Assembly (NCBI GenBank): GCA_020073345.1
Contig: JAIQFI010000017.1
Location: 1 to 64,000 of the forward strand
From: Terriglobia bacterium
GTDB taxonomy: Bacteria > Acidobacteriota > Terriglobia > Bryobacterales > Bryobacteraceae
Length of the DNA stretch: 64,000 bases
Direction: 5' to 3'
Position 1 is the stretch's first letter; each line of letters begins with the position of its first letter. Position numbers and translations under genes: made by a program. Positions 9,291 to 17,930 of this stretch are shown one piece after another. The notes beneath the pieces are model-generated. The model saw only the letters and a list, made by a program, of their open reading frames with translations. It made no database searches and was not told the DNA's origin.

Positions 9291-9521
9291 ATGGCTAAGC
9301 TCACGTTGAGTGTGGACAACCGGGTGGTATCACGCGCCAAGCAATACGCGAAACGACGAGGCGTCTCGGTCTCGGAGATGGTGGAAGCCTATCTGTCCGC
9401 CGTCGCTGAACCGGCATCGTCCGCCACAGGCTCCGCTCCGATTCTGCGCTCGGTTCGCGGAGTTCTCAAGGATGCGGACGTCGAAGACTACCGCAAGCAT
9501 CTGGCAGCGAAATATCGATGA
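9291..9521 (+). CDS. Antitoxin of VapBC-like type II TA module
   Basis: Small RHH-like MAKLTLSVDNRVVSRAKQYAKRRGVSVSEMVEAYL; overlaps PIN ORF by 4 nt. Confidence 0.8.
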   Translation: MAKLTLSVDNRVVSRAKQYAKRRGVSVSEMVEAYLSAVAEPASSATGSAPILRSVRGVLKDADVEDYRKHLAAKYR

Positions 9522-9937
9522 AGCGCATCCTCTTCGACACCAATGTCGTCCTGGACGTTCTGCTGGACCGGGAACCTTATGTTGAGGCCAGCGCGGCGGT
9601 CTGGGCGGCGATCGAGGCCGGCAGCTCTGAGGGCATGCTGGCGGCTCATGCCGTGACGACCATTCACTACCTGATCCGAAAAGAGATGGGCGCGGTCAAA
9701 ACCAAACGGATCATCTCGGCGATCCTGAGAGTCTTTGGAGTGGCCGCCGTGGACGGCGCCGTGGTCCAGGAGGCGCTGCAATTAACATTCGCCGACTTTG
9801 AGGATGCAGTGACCGCTGCTGCCGCGCGACTGGCGGGGTGCACATGCATCGTGACACGAGACCCCAAAGGGTTCCGCGGGTCTCCGGTCCGTTCCCTTAC
9901 GCCGGAAGCGATCCTGCCGGTTTTGACCAAAGAATGA
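9518..9937 (+). CDS. PIN-domain toxin (VapC-like)
   Basis: MKRILFDTNVVLDVLLDREPY and FEDAVTAAAARLAGCTCIVTRDPKGF. Confidence 0.9.
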   Translation: MKRILFDTNVVLDVLLDREPYVEASAAVWAAIEAGSSEGMLAAHAVTTIHYLIRKEMGAVKTKRIISAILRVFGVAAVDGAVVQEALQLTFADFEDAVTAAAARLAGCTCIVTRDPKGFRGSPVRSLTPEAILPVLTKE

Positions 9938-9987
9938 CCGGTTGGGTGGGTTTGTGCTATCTGTACGAAAGACAGCCCCAAAATATT

Positions 9988-11487
9988 ATGCGCAGACTGT
10001 TCTTCATCGCTATCGTCGTTTTAGTCTTTGGAATCGCCCTCACGCTGAGCGCGCAATACCAGGACCGATTCAAGATCACCTGGATTGAGCCCGGCAGCGG
10101 CGCGCTCCTGCCTGAATTCGACGCGTTTGACAGCGTCGAGGGAACGCTCGGCGTCCTCAACGCGTCGGGACCCGTGAACACGGAGGGCCATCCGTTCTTT
10201 ACGCCCCTGGGAACCAACGGGCGAGCCTGCGTCAATTGTCATCAGCCGACCTATGCGATGAGCGTCTCGACCGCCGGACTGCTGGAACGGTGGCGGACGA
10301 CCGACGGCAAAGACCCGGTATTCGCGGCCTTCGATGGGTCGAACTGTCCCGGGCTTCCTCAGGAGAAGGAAAGCTCGCATTCGCTCCTGCTTAAGCGCGG
10401 TCTCTTCCGTATTCCACTGCCTTGGCCGCCCAAAAACGCCGACGGCTCCGCGAAACCCGTCGAGTTTACGATCGAAGTCGTGCGTGACCCCACCGGTTGC
10501 AACACCAGCCGCGAATTCGGTCTCAAGAGCGCTGAACCGACCATTTCGGTCTACCGCCGCCCGCGCCCGGCGGCCAATCTGAAATACGTCACTTCCGGCG
10601 GCCAGCCCATCGTCCTCAAGACCGGCACGCTGGCGGATGTCGATCCGGAAACCGGCAAGCCCGTCAGCATGAATCTTATGACCGACGCGCGTGAGCCGTC
10701 GCTGAAGACTCAGGCCGTCAGCGCCATCATGGGTCACGAACAGGCGCGAGTGGCCCCATCAGACCCGCAGATTCAGAAGATCGTTGAATATGAATCGCAG
10801 GTCTACGTAGCGCAGCAGGCTCACATCTTCGGCGGCCCTCTTGCGGTCGCTGGCGGACCTCCGGGGCTGGGCGTGGCCGCATTGCGCGATCATCGGGCCG
10901 GCGTCCTCGGCGACAACGACTACGATCCCGTCTTCGGGTCGTTCAGCTCATGGAAGGGAAACGATTACTACCGGTCGTCCGTCGCCCGCGGCGCCGACAT
11001 CTTCATGTTTCGCCAGTTCTGGCTGCGCGATGCGGCGCACATCAACTCCATCGGTTTGGGTAATCCACTGAAGCGCACTTGCGCCACCTGCCACAACGCT
11101 CAAATGACCGGTCAGGATCTTTCGGCCGGCTGGGTCGACGTCGGCACCACGAATTACCCCACTTGGACTGAACCCGCGACATGGGCGGATTCGAGCGAGT
11201 TGCCGGTTTTCAAGATCACCTGCGCTCGCGACGCCGATCCGCATCCTTACCTGGGACGCGTCATTTATACGACCGACCCCGGCCGCGCGCTCATTTCCGG
11301 CCGCTGCGTGGATGTCGGCTCGATCGTCATGCAACAGCTTCGTGGCCTGGCTGCGCGAGCCCCCTACTTCGCCAACGGATCGGCTAAAACCCTGCGTGAG
11401 GTGGTCGATTTCTACGATCGCCGTTTCGATATGAAACTCACCGACGAGGAGAAGGAAGACCTCATCAACTTCCTGGGAGTTCTGTAG
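9988..11487 (+). CDS. Cytochrome c-type protein, cytochrome c peroxidase-like
   Basis: Signal MRRLFFIAIVVLVFGIALTLSAQ; CVNCH and CATCH heme motifs; start reassigned to ATG 9988. Confidence 0.75.
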   Translation: MRRLFFIAIVVLVFGIALTLSAQYQDRFKITWIEPGSGALLPEFDAFDSVEGTLGVLNASGPVNTEGHPFFTPLGTNGRACVNCHQPTYAMSVSTAGLLERWRTTDGKDPVFAAFDGSNCPGLPQEKESSHSLLLKRGLFRIPLPWPPKNADGSAKPVEFTIEVVRDPTGCNTSREFGLKSAEPTISVYRRPRPAANLKYVTSGGQPIVLKTGTLADVDPETGKPVSMNLMTDAREPSLKTQAVSAIMGHEQARVAPSDPQIQKIVEYESQVYVAQQAHIFGGPLAVAGGPPGLGVAALRDHRAGVLGDNDYDPVFGSFSSWKGNDYYRSSVARGADIFMFRQFWLRDAAHINSIGLGNPLKRTCATCHNAQMTGQDLSAGWVDVGTTNYPTWTEPATWADSSELPVFKITCARDADPHPYLGRVIYTTDPGRALISGRCVDVGSIVMQQLRGLAARAPYFANGSAKTLREVVDFYDRRFDMKLTDEEKEDLINFLGVL

Positions 11488-12233
11488 TGCGATTCGGTTT
11501 GTTTATCTTAGGGGCGCTCGTCGCCCTGGGCCAGCAACGCAGTTTTGTATCCTGCCCGATTGTCCGCGACACCAAGACTGTCCCTTGTTTTCTCGCCGAA
11601 TACGAAGGAGAGCTGTACTATCTGGGAATCCAACAGGACATCACCAGTGCGTTTCACCCTCCTCAGTTAAAGCATGAGGTGCTGGTCGAAGGCCGCATCG
11701 CCTCTGATCCAGGCGCCCCGCGCGTATGTGGCGGCATCCCGCTTCAGCCTGTTTCCATTTCCGTTCTCAAAGAAGTCAACTTGTCCTGCAACACCCTGCT
11801 GCCGGCCGAACCGGGAATCGATGCACCGGCCGCGCCTCGTGGGCCCGGGCCGTCATCTTTGCACCGTACAGAGGCCGCGAACCCGCGCAAGACTCTAACT
11901 GGCCGGCAAGAGTTCACGGTTCTGTACGCTTTCAATGACGATTACCTCGAATTCGCTGCCAATGCGGTAGTCACCGAAGCGGCGGCTTACGCCAAGCAGA
12001 TCGGCGCCTCGAACGTAAAAGTCTCGGGGTATCGCGCGACCACGCTCCTCTCAAATGGAGACCGTCTTGTCGAGAAAGCCGGACTCGCCGAAAAGCGTGC
12101 GCAGAATATCGCGACGCTGCTGCGCGGCTTGGGCGTCTCAAGCACAGTCGTCGAGTCCAAGAATGAACCCGAGCCCGGCGATGGGCAGACGGACCCTTCT
12201 CGCCGCCGCGTGACGATCGTGGTTGCTCCGTAG
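11487..12233 (+). CDS. Secreted protein with OmpA-like C-terminal domain
   Basis: NVKVSGYRATTLLSNGDRLVEKAGLAEKRAQNIATLLRGLGV...PSRRRVTIVV. Confidence 0.65.
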   Translation: MRFGLFILGALVALGQQRSFVSCPIVRDTKTVPCFLAEYEGELYYLGIQQDITSAFHPPQLKHEVLVEGRIASDPGAPRVCGGIPLQPVSISVLKEVNLSCNTLLPAEPGIDAPAAPRGPGPSSLHRTEAANPRKTLTGRQEFTVLYAFNDDYLEFAANAVVTEAAAYAKQIGASNVKVSGYRATTLLSNGDRLVEKAGLAEKRAQNIATLLRGLGVSSTVVESKNEPEPGDGQTDPSRRRVTIVVAP

Positions 12234-12235
12234 AA

Positions 12236-12664
12236 TCAGGACAGAGGGTTACGCCATTGCAGTCCAGCGAACCTGGCGAAGTCAGTGTCGGAGGAACAGA
12301 GTTCCGCTCCGTGCTCGATGGCCAAGGCAGCCAGGTGAGCATCGGATGTCAGGTTTCCGCCGGTGCCCACAGGCTGGAGCAACTCTTGCAGAACCGACAG
12401 GTGGCGCGGACCGGGATGCACGATGGTCGTCGGCGTCTGATCCAGCCACGAACCCACAAGCTCAAAAGCCGTATCCGCAGGCAGCGGGCGCCGGAACAAG
12501 CCCGGCCGAGTCGTTAGCCGGAGGAAAGCGAGAAGCACACTCCACGAAAACCCCACGCTTTCCTTCCCGGACAAAACCGATTCTAGCCAGGGCTTGGCCT
12601 TCCGGTTTAGCGGAGCATCCTGATTGACGGCGTAGATTAGAAGGTTCGCGTCGACCAAGATCAT
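12236..12664 (-). CDS. PIN-domain toxin (VapC-like)
   Basis: MILVDANLLIYAVNQDAPLN...AHLAALAIEHGAELCSSDTDFARF. Confidence 0.9.
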   Translation of the reverse strand: MILVDANLLIYAVNQDAPLNRKAKPWLESVLSGKESVGFSWSVLLAFLRLTTRPGLFRRPLPADTAFELVGSWLDQTPTTIVHPGPRHLSVLQELLQPVGTGGNLTSDAHLAALAIEHGAELCSSDTDFARFAGLQWRNPLS

Positions 12665-12924
12665 TTACGCAACGTGAGCTTTCGGCTGAGCTCCTCGTCC
12701 TCTATTGCGTCGGCAACCGCCAGCGCTTTGTCCCAGCGGAACTCTTGTCCCTCACCCATGCGAAACGTTTTCTGAGCGAACTTCTGGGCGCGCTTGCGCT
12801 CTTTGCCGCGAAGTCCGAGCCGCGCGGCTTCGTTCAGGGCTTCCTTAAAGGAGATGGAGCGCTCTCGCATCGCATCCTTGATCAACCGCTCCACGTCGGG
12901 ATCCAGAGTGACTGTCGTCCTCAT
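12661..12924 (-). CDS. RHH antitoxin (VapB-like)
   Basis: MRTTVTLDPDVERLIKDAMRERSISFKEALNEAARLGL; overlaps toxin ORF by 4 nt. Confidence 0.88.
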   Translation of the reverse strand: MRTTVTLDPDVERLIKDAMRERSISFKEALNEAARLGLRGKERKRAQKFAQKTFRMGEGQEFRWDKALAVADAIEDEELSRKLTLRK

Positions 12925-12958
12925 GTTGCTATCATAGCATCACATGAGTTGCTATCAT
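12925..12958 (-). promoter_or_regulatory. Putative VapB operator, direct repeat GTTGCTATCAT x2
   Basis: GTTGCTATCAT at 12925-12935 and 12948-12958; first lies within TGCTA-TCA-TAGCA palindrome. Confidence 0.65.
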
Positions 12959-12982
12959 GATGCCTGTCGAAGATAATCGGCG

Positions 12983-14704
12983 CTACTTCTTCTGCGGTAA
13001 CGCAAATACGTAAATCGCGTTCGCACCCTTGGGAGGATTCAGGCCGGGAGCGTAGCCGATGACGCTTTGGGTCAGCAGGCCGTCGCCTGTCGCGACCGCG
13101 ATGTACTGCTGACCGTTCACCGAGTACGTAATCGTGCTGTTAGCGATCGGGCCGCCAATGGTCTGCTCCCACAGAACCTTGCCCGTCGTCGCGTCCAGAG
13201 CACGCACGCGGCGATCCAGATCGCCGAAGAAGATCAGGTCGCTCGCCGTCGCGAGGACGGCGCCGTTGATCGGAGCAGCCCCCTTATATATGTGATCGAT
13301 CTTTCCCGTGGCGAGATTGATCTTGGATATGCCGGAAAATTCCTTGGGATTCGACCCTTCGCGAACCTTGCCATTGCGCACTGGGCGAACCGTCGGGAAC
13401 ATCGGACCCGTCTGCATGTCCAGGCACGTGTCCACCCACGGCGCGTAAAGTGAATTGGTCACCGGGCTATACGCTTGCGACCAGTAGCTACGAGTGTTGA
13501 AAAAGCAGATCGTCTTGTGCTGACTCGGACCGGTGAAGATCAGGCTTTCATTCAAGTGCACCTTGCCGTCGGGGTCCACCTTATCGATCAGGAAATTCGA
13601 AACGTCGAACGGCCAGGGATTGGCCCACAGGAACTCGCCCGTGTGGCGGTCCATGGCAAAGACGCCGCCGGATTCGCCGGTGGCGATGACGACGTCGCGC
13701 TTCTCGCCGGCTTTGATCTTGGTGTTGAACCACTTTGCCGTAGCCGCCGAAGGATTGAGCGTGGTCGAAGCCAGGAGGCGGTCATCGGTCCAATCCTCAT
13801 CCCAATCGTCGCCGGCCAGGTGCTGGTAATACCAATTCAGTTTCCCGGTATCGACGTTGATGGATACAGTGGAATCGCTGAAGAGATCGACCGGCCCCGA
13901 AGTGGGAACCGAGAACGGATCGCCATGGCGCTCCATGCGCGTGTTCGGCGTGGGATTCGCTACACCGTAAATCACGGAATTTGTGGAGGGGTCATAGGTT
14001 CCGGGGCCGCCCCACGTGGAGGCAAAGCGCTTGTCGTCCGGTGTGTTGCCCCAGGAGTCGCCGCCAGGCTCGCCGGTGTTGGCGGCGGTCGCGAACTTCC
14101 ATAGGAGTTTCCCGGTTTTGGCGTCGTGCGCGGAGATGTAGCAATTCACGTGGTTGCCGGTGCAGGACCCTCCCGAAATAATCTTGTCGCCGGCCACGAT
14201 GGCGCCCGAAATATTGCCGCGCGTATCGGTCTTGGTCTCCCAGCGCATCTCGCCGGTCTTGGCGTCGAGCGCCACCAGGAAACTATCCGGCGTAGTGGTG
14301 TAGATCATGTCGTCCCACATGCCGATGGTCTTGGCTCGCGCCTGGCTCGCCTGGTTGGCGGGAACCTTTCGCTGGTATTCCCAGATGAGATTGCCGTTGG
14401 TCGCGTCCAGCGCCTGGATGGCCGCACCGGGAGCCATCAGGTACATCACGCCGTTATGCACCAGAGGGATGCCTTCTTGCGCGCCCGCGCCCTGACCGCG
14501 CGTCCAGACCATGCGGAGCTGATCGACGTTGCCTTTATCGATCTGCTTCAGAGGCGAATATCGCTGCGAATCGTAGGTACGGTTGTACATCAGCCAGTCG
14601 TTGGGACTGGGATTCAGCAGCATGTCGCTAGTGACAGGCACGAACGGGCGCGGTTGCGCTAGCAAGACCGACGCGGTCAGGAAACAGATAGTGAAAGCTC
14701 TCAT
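12983..14704 (-). CDS. PQQ-dependent dehydrogenase (quinoprotein alcohol dehydrogenase-like)
   Basis: Beta-propeller motifs LDATNGNLIWEYQRK, LDATTGKVLWEQTIGG; NDWLMYNRTYDSQRYSPL. Confidence 0.9.
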   Translation of the reverse strand: MRAFTICFLTASVLLAQPRPFVPVTSDMLLNPSPNDWLMYNRTYDSQRYSPLKQIDKGNVDQLRMVWTRGQGAGAQEGIPLVHNGVMYLMAPGAAIQALDATNGNLIWEYQRKVPANQASQARAKTIGMWDDMIYTTTPDSFLVALDAKTGEMRWETKTDTRGNISGAIVAGDKIISGGSCTGNHVNCYISAHDAKTGKLLWKFATAANTGEPGGDSWGNTPDDKRFASTWGGPGTYDPSTNSVIYGVANPTPNTRMERHGDPFSVPTSGPVDLFSDSTVSINVDTGKLNWYYQHLAGDDWDEDWTDDRLLASTTLNPSAATAKWFNTKIKAGEKRDVVIATGESGGVFAMDRHTGEFLWANPWPFDVSNFLIDKVDPDGKVHLNESLIFTGPSQHKTICFFNTRSYWSQAYSPVTNSLYAPWVDTCLDMQTGPMFPTVRPVRNGKVREGSNPKEFSGISKINLATGKIDHIYKGAAPINGAVLATASDLIFFGDLDRRVRALDATTGKVLWEQTIGGPIANSTITYSVNGQQYIAVATGDGLLTQSVIGYAPGLNPPKGANAIYVFALPQKK

Positions 14705-14769
14705 GGCTAGCGTTGATTATACGGGAACGGTCGTGCGAAAAAACTCTTGACACCAGCCGCCACAGTGTT

Positions 14770-14785
14770 ACTGTAGTAGTACAGT
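14770..14785. promoter_or_regulatory. GntR/YtrA operator ACTGTA-GTAG-TACAGT overlapping promoter
   Basis: Perfect 6-bp inverted repeat abutting GTG start at 14787; TTGACA at 14747-14752 as -35. Confidence 0.7.
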
Positions 14786-14786
14786 A

Positions 14787-15197
14787 GTGTTTAGAATTAA
14801 TCCCCAATCCGGCGTGCCCATGTATCTGCAACTGATCGAGCAGGTGCGGCATGCGATCGAGCTGGGTGCGCTTCGCCCCGGCGATCAGCTCCCCGGCATC
14901 CGCAAGGTAGCCGAGGATCTGGTGATGAATCCGAATACCGTCGCCAAGGCGTACCGCGAGATGGAACACGCGGGACTGGTGGTTCTGCGTCACGGCGCGG
15001 GCGCGTTTGTTGCCGAAATCCATGGCAAGGACCCGGGCGGCGACCAGCGAAAAATGCAGAAGGGCAGCGCGGTGGTACGTCGCGCCGTCAACGCTTTACG
15101 CGACCTGGGACTCGACGACGGCGCAATCCGGCGGCTGCTCGAATCGGAATTAGCGGAAGTAAGCCCGGAGGTTCATCCCAAGGAGGTACATCAATGA
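14787..15197 (+). CDS. GntR-family (YtrA subfamily) transcriptional regulator
   Basis: GVPMYLQLIEQVRHAIELGALRPGDQLPGIRKVAEDLVMNPNTVAKAYREMEHAGLV. Confidence 0.93.
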   Translation: MFRINPQSGVPMYLQLIEQVRHAIELGALRPGDQLPGIRKVAEDLVMNPNTVAKAYREMEHAGLVVLRHGAGAFVAEIHGKDPGGDQRKMQKGSAVVRRAVNALRDLGLDDGAIRRLLESELAEVSPEVHPKEVHQ

Positions 15198-16057
15198 TCA
15201 GTCCAGCCATTCAGGTGCAAGATCTGACCAAGTCCTACGGCCCGAGCGGACTGACGTTCTCGGTCCCGCACGGCAGTATTTGCGGATTCCTCGGCCCCAA
15301 CGGATCGGGCAAAACCACTACGCTGCGTATCCTCATGGGATTGGCGCACGCGGTGGGCGGCTCGGCGCACATCCTCGGCACGCCCGCCGGCGCATCGCAC
15401 GAAATCTTCCGCAAGGTCGCTTTCGTGCCCGAATTGAAGGATCTCTACCCGTTCGCCCGCGTGGAAGAGATGATCAGCTTGACGCGCGGCTTCTATCCGG
15501 ACTGGGACCATGCGCTCGAACGCAGGCTGATCGCCGAGTTCGACATTCCGCTGCGCATGAAATGCCCCAAGTTGTCGAAAGGCACGCGGGCGAAGCTCTA
15601 TCTACTGCTCGCGCTGTGCCGCCGCCCGGAGCTTCTGGTGCTGGACGAGCCTACCGAAGGTCTCGATCCTATCGCGATCGAGCAGACCCTGAAGCTTATG
15701 GTGGAACAGGTGGCGGAACGGGGTGCGACCGTGTTCTTCTCCACGCACCAATTGCCCGAAGTGGAGCAGGTGGCCGACTACGTGGTGATGATCAAGCGCG
15801 GCCGCTGCGTAGTTGAAGGCGAGCTCGACGGCATCAAGCAGTGCTATCGGCGCGTGCGTTGCGTGATCGAGACTACCGACGCGGAGCTTCCACTCTCGCT
15901 GGCCAACTGGCGGCGCGAAGGGCGTTTCCTCACTGGCTTCTCCTCGGACGATACAAGTACACTCAACCAGCGGCTGGCCGGTACCGGCCTCGCGGTTCTC
16001 GAATCGGAGCCCGCCACGCTCAAGGAGATCTTCCTCGAGCAGATGGAGCACGCATGA
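15194..16057 (+). CDS. ABC transporter ATP-binding protein
   Basis: GPNGSGKTTTLRIL Walker A; LLVLDEPTEGLDP Walker B. Confidence 0.95.
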   Translation: MISPAIQVQDLTKSYGPSGLTFSVPHGSICGFLGPNGSGKTTTLRILMGLAHAVGGSAHILGTPAGASHEIFRKVAFVPELKDLYPFARVEEMISLTRGFYPDWDHALERRLIAEFDIPLRMKCPKLSKGTRAKLYLLLALCRRPELLVLDEPTEGLDPIAIEQTLKLMVEQVAERGATVFFSTHQLPEVEQVADYVVMIKRGRCVVEGELDGIKQCYRRVRCVIETTDAELPLSLANWRREGRFLTGFSSDDTSTLNQRLAGTGLAVLESEPATLKEIFLEQMEHA

Positions 16058-16749
16058 TCTGGTATCGATACTGGCTGGAGACGCGTCAGCGTTTTCTGTT
16101 GCTGGCGCTATGGACGATCTGGATGGGAGCCCAGGTGCCTGATTTCGCACACCCCACGCGACGGGCTCAGGAGATGATGCGAACGCCCCTCGCCCAAGCC
16201 ATCGGCAGGGAGGATGCGATTGTCTGGGAGGCATTCGCGGATAAGATCGGATCGCTCGCGTGGGTGGCGGCAACATTTGCTTTCTTGGGCACGGGGCTTC
16301 GGACCGCTTGGCTTCCGCGAGACCTGGCCGTGTATTACACGCTCACTTTGCCGGTATCCCGCTGGCGCCTGATCGCGACCTACCAAGGCGCGAGCTGTGT
16401 AGGGGCACTCCTGGCGTTTGCCTTGATGCTGGCCACGCAGTGCGTGGTGTTGTTGATTCAGGAGCGCAGCGTTCCGTTAGTTCCCCTGGCGATATCCATC
16501 GCCTTCGCGATCCCGATGCTTATGGCATGGACCGCAGTGGTGGGAGCGTTGGCCCTGCTGACGCATGAATACTGGGCGATGCTGATGACGGTTCCAATCC
16601 TGCTTTTGACCGTGCCAATTACCCGACACACTGTCACGGCGTTCTCGGAGCGGGGCGAACGTCCTTGGATCGCGGTGGCGGCGCTGCTTGCAGTTACCGT
16701 TCTGGCATTTGCCTTCACGCTCCAACACGCCCGCATTAAGGAGTTCTGA
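16054..16749 (+). CDS. ABC transporter permease-like membrane protein
   Basis: MIWYRYWLETRQRF..., multiple TM; ATGA overlap with ATPase; start trimmed from ORF 15841. Confidence 0.8.
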   Translation: MIWYRYWLETRQRFLLLALWTIWMGAQVPDFAHPTRRAQEMMRTPLAQAIGREDAIVWEAFADKIGSLAWVAATFAFLGTGLRTAWLPRDLAVYYTLTLPVSRWRLIATYQGASCVGALLAFALMLATQCVVLLIQERSVPLVPLAISIAFAIPMLMAWTAVVGALALLTHEYWAMLMTVPILLLTVPITRHTVTAFSERGERPWIAVAALLAVTVLAFAFTLQHARIKEF

Positions 16750-17468
16750 TGATCTGGTATCGACATTGGATCGAGATGCGGAGCGGACTGTGCGTCGCGG
16801 CCATTTTCATGGCGCTGATGTCTCTGCTCTGTCAATTACTCGTGAGCGGCGGCACGCATTGGTTCGCGCAATCGGGCCACATCATAAAGGAGCTGGATGT
16901 TCTCACGCCCCATTTAGCAGCGATGGATCCGGCGCATTTCCTACCGTGGGGCGCCCACACTTGGGCGAGCGCCGCGGCCGCGGTGATCGTGGGCATCTTT
17001 CTGGCAGGCACCGGCATTCGCACCAATGGATTCCAGCCGGGCCACAAATCGATGTACTACACCCTGACTCTTCCGATCTCGCGATTCGAGCTTGTCTGGA
17101 CCCGCTTTGCCAGCGCCTGCGCGGCACTGTACATACTCTTCGCGGCGATGCTGGTGGTGGATTGCGCATTTCTGCTGGTGATGCGCCAGCCCGTACCGCT
17201 TGGTCCGATGGCCGTGTCCAGCTTCCTGGCAGGATTGTTTGTGGCCCCAGTGATGGCCGTGTTCGGAGTGCTGGTGGCTCTGTGGAAAGAGCAATGGTCC
17301 GGCTTAGTGTTTGTGGCGATCGCCGCAACCACCCAGTGGGCGTGGCCGACGCTGCTCCGTTTCACCGGGAGCCAGGACATCCCGTGGTTGTGGATCGGGG
17401 CGATCTTCCTGATAACGGGCGCGGCGTTATCGACAGCAGCGATTCTCGCCCGCCGCCAGGAGTTTTGA
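16749..17468 (+). CDS. ABC transporter permease-like membrane protein (paralogue of preceding gene)
   Basis: MIWYRHWIEMRSGL..., shares YYTLTLPxSRxxL with upstream permease. Confidence 0.8.
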   Translation: MIWYRHWIEMRSGLCVAAIFMALMSLLCQLLVSGGTHWFAQSGHIIKELDVLTPHLAAMDPAHFLPWGAHTWASAAAAVIVGIFLAGTGIRTNGFQPGHKSMYYTLTLPISRFELVWTRFASACAALYILFAAMLVVDCAFLLVMRQPVPLGPMAVSSFLAGLFVAPVMAVFGVLVALWKEQWSGLVFVAIAATTQWAWPTLLRFTGSQDIPWLWIGAIFLITGAALSTAAILARRQEF

Positions 17469-17482
17469 ACACCTTGTTACGA

Positions 17483-17902
17483 TCAGCGGCAGAACTGATC
17501 GAAGGCGTCCTTCAAGAGGCCGGAGATTTCGACCGGGTCGCGGCGTTCGATATCCGAGCGATGCAGCATGTACACGGGTTTGCCGTCCTTGAACAAAGCC
17601 ATGGAAGGTGAAGACGGCGGATTCGGAGACAGAATTTCCCGCAGGTGAGCTACGGCCGCTTCATCTCCGCCGGCGAATACAGCAGCCGTTTTCGAAGGAT
17701 GCACGGGATGCTTCAGCGCCATTCCCACAGCAGGCCGCGCGCGGCCAGCCGCGCACCCGCAGACGGAGTTCACCACCATCAGGACGGTACCGCCTCCTGG
17801 CGCGAGAAAGCGGTCAACATCGGCCGGCGTCCTGGCTTCTTCGACGCCGTATTGAGTCAAGTCTGCGCGCATGGGGGCGATGAGATGTTCGGGGTATGCC
17901 AC
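17483..17902 (-). CDS. BrxA/BrxB-family bacilliredoxin
   Basis: TVLMVVNSVCGCAAGRARPAVGMAL, YphP/YqiW-like CGC motif. Confidence 0.85.
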   Translation of the reverse strand: MAYPEHLIAPMRADLTQYGVEEARTPADVDRFLAPGGGTVLMVVNSVCGCAAGRARPAVGMALKHPVHPSKTAAVFAGGDEAAVAHLREILSPNPPSSPSMALFKDGKPVYMLHRSDIERRDPVEISGLLKDAFDQFCR

Positions 17903-17930
17903 GACTTGATTCTAACAACGTGCAGGCTGC

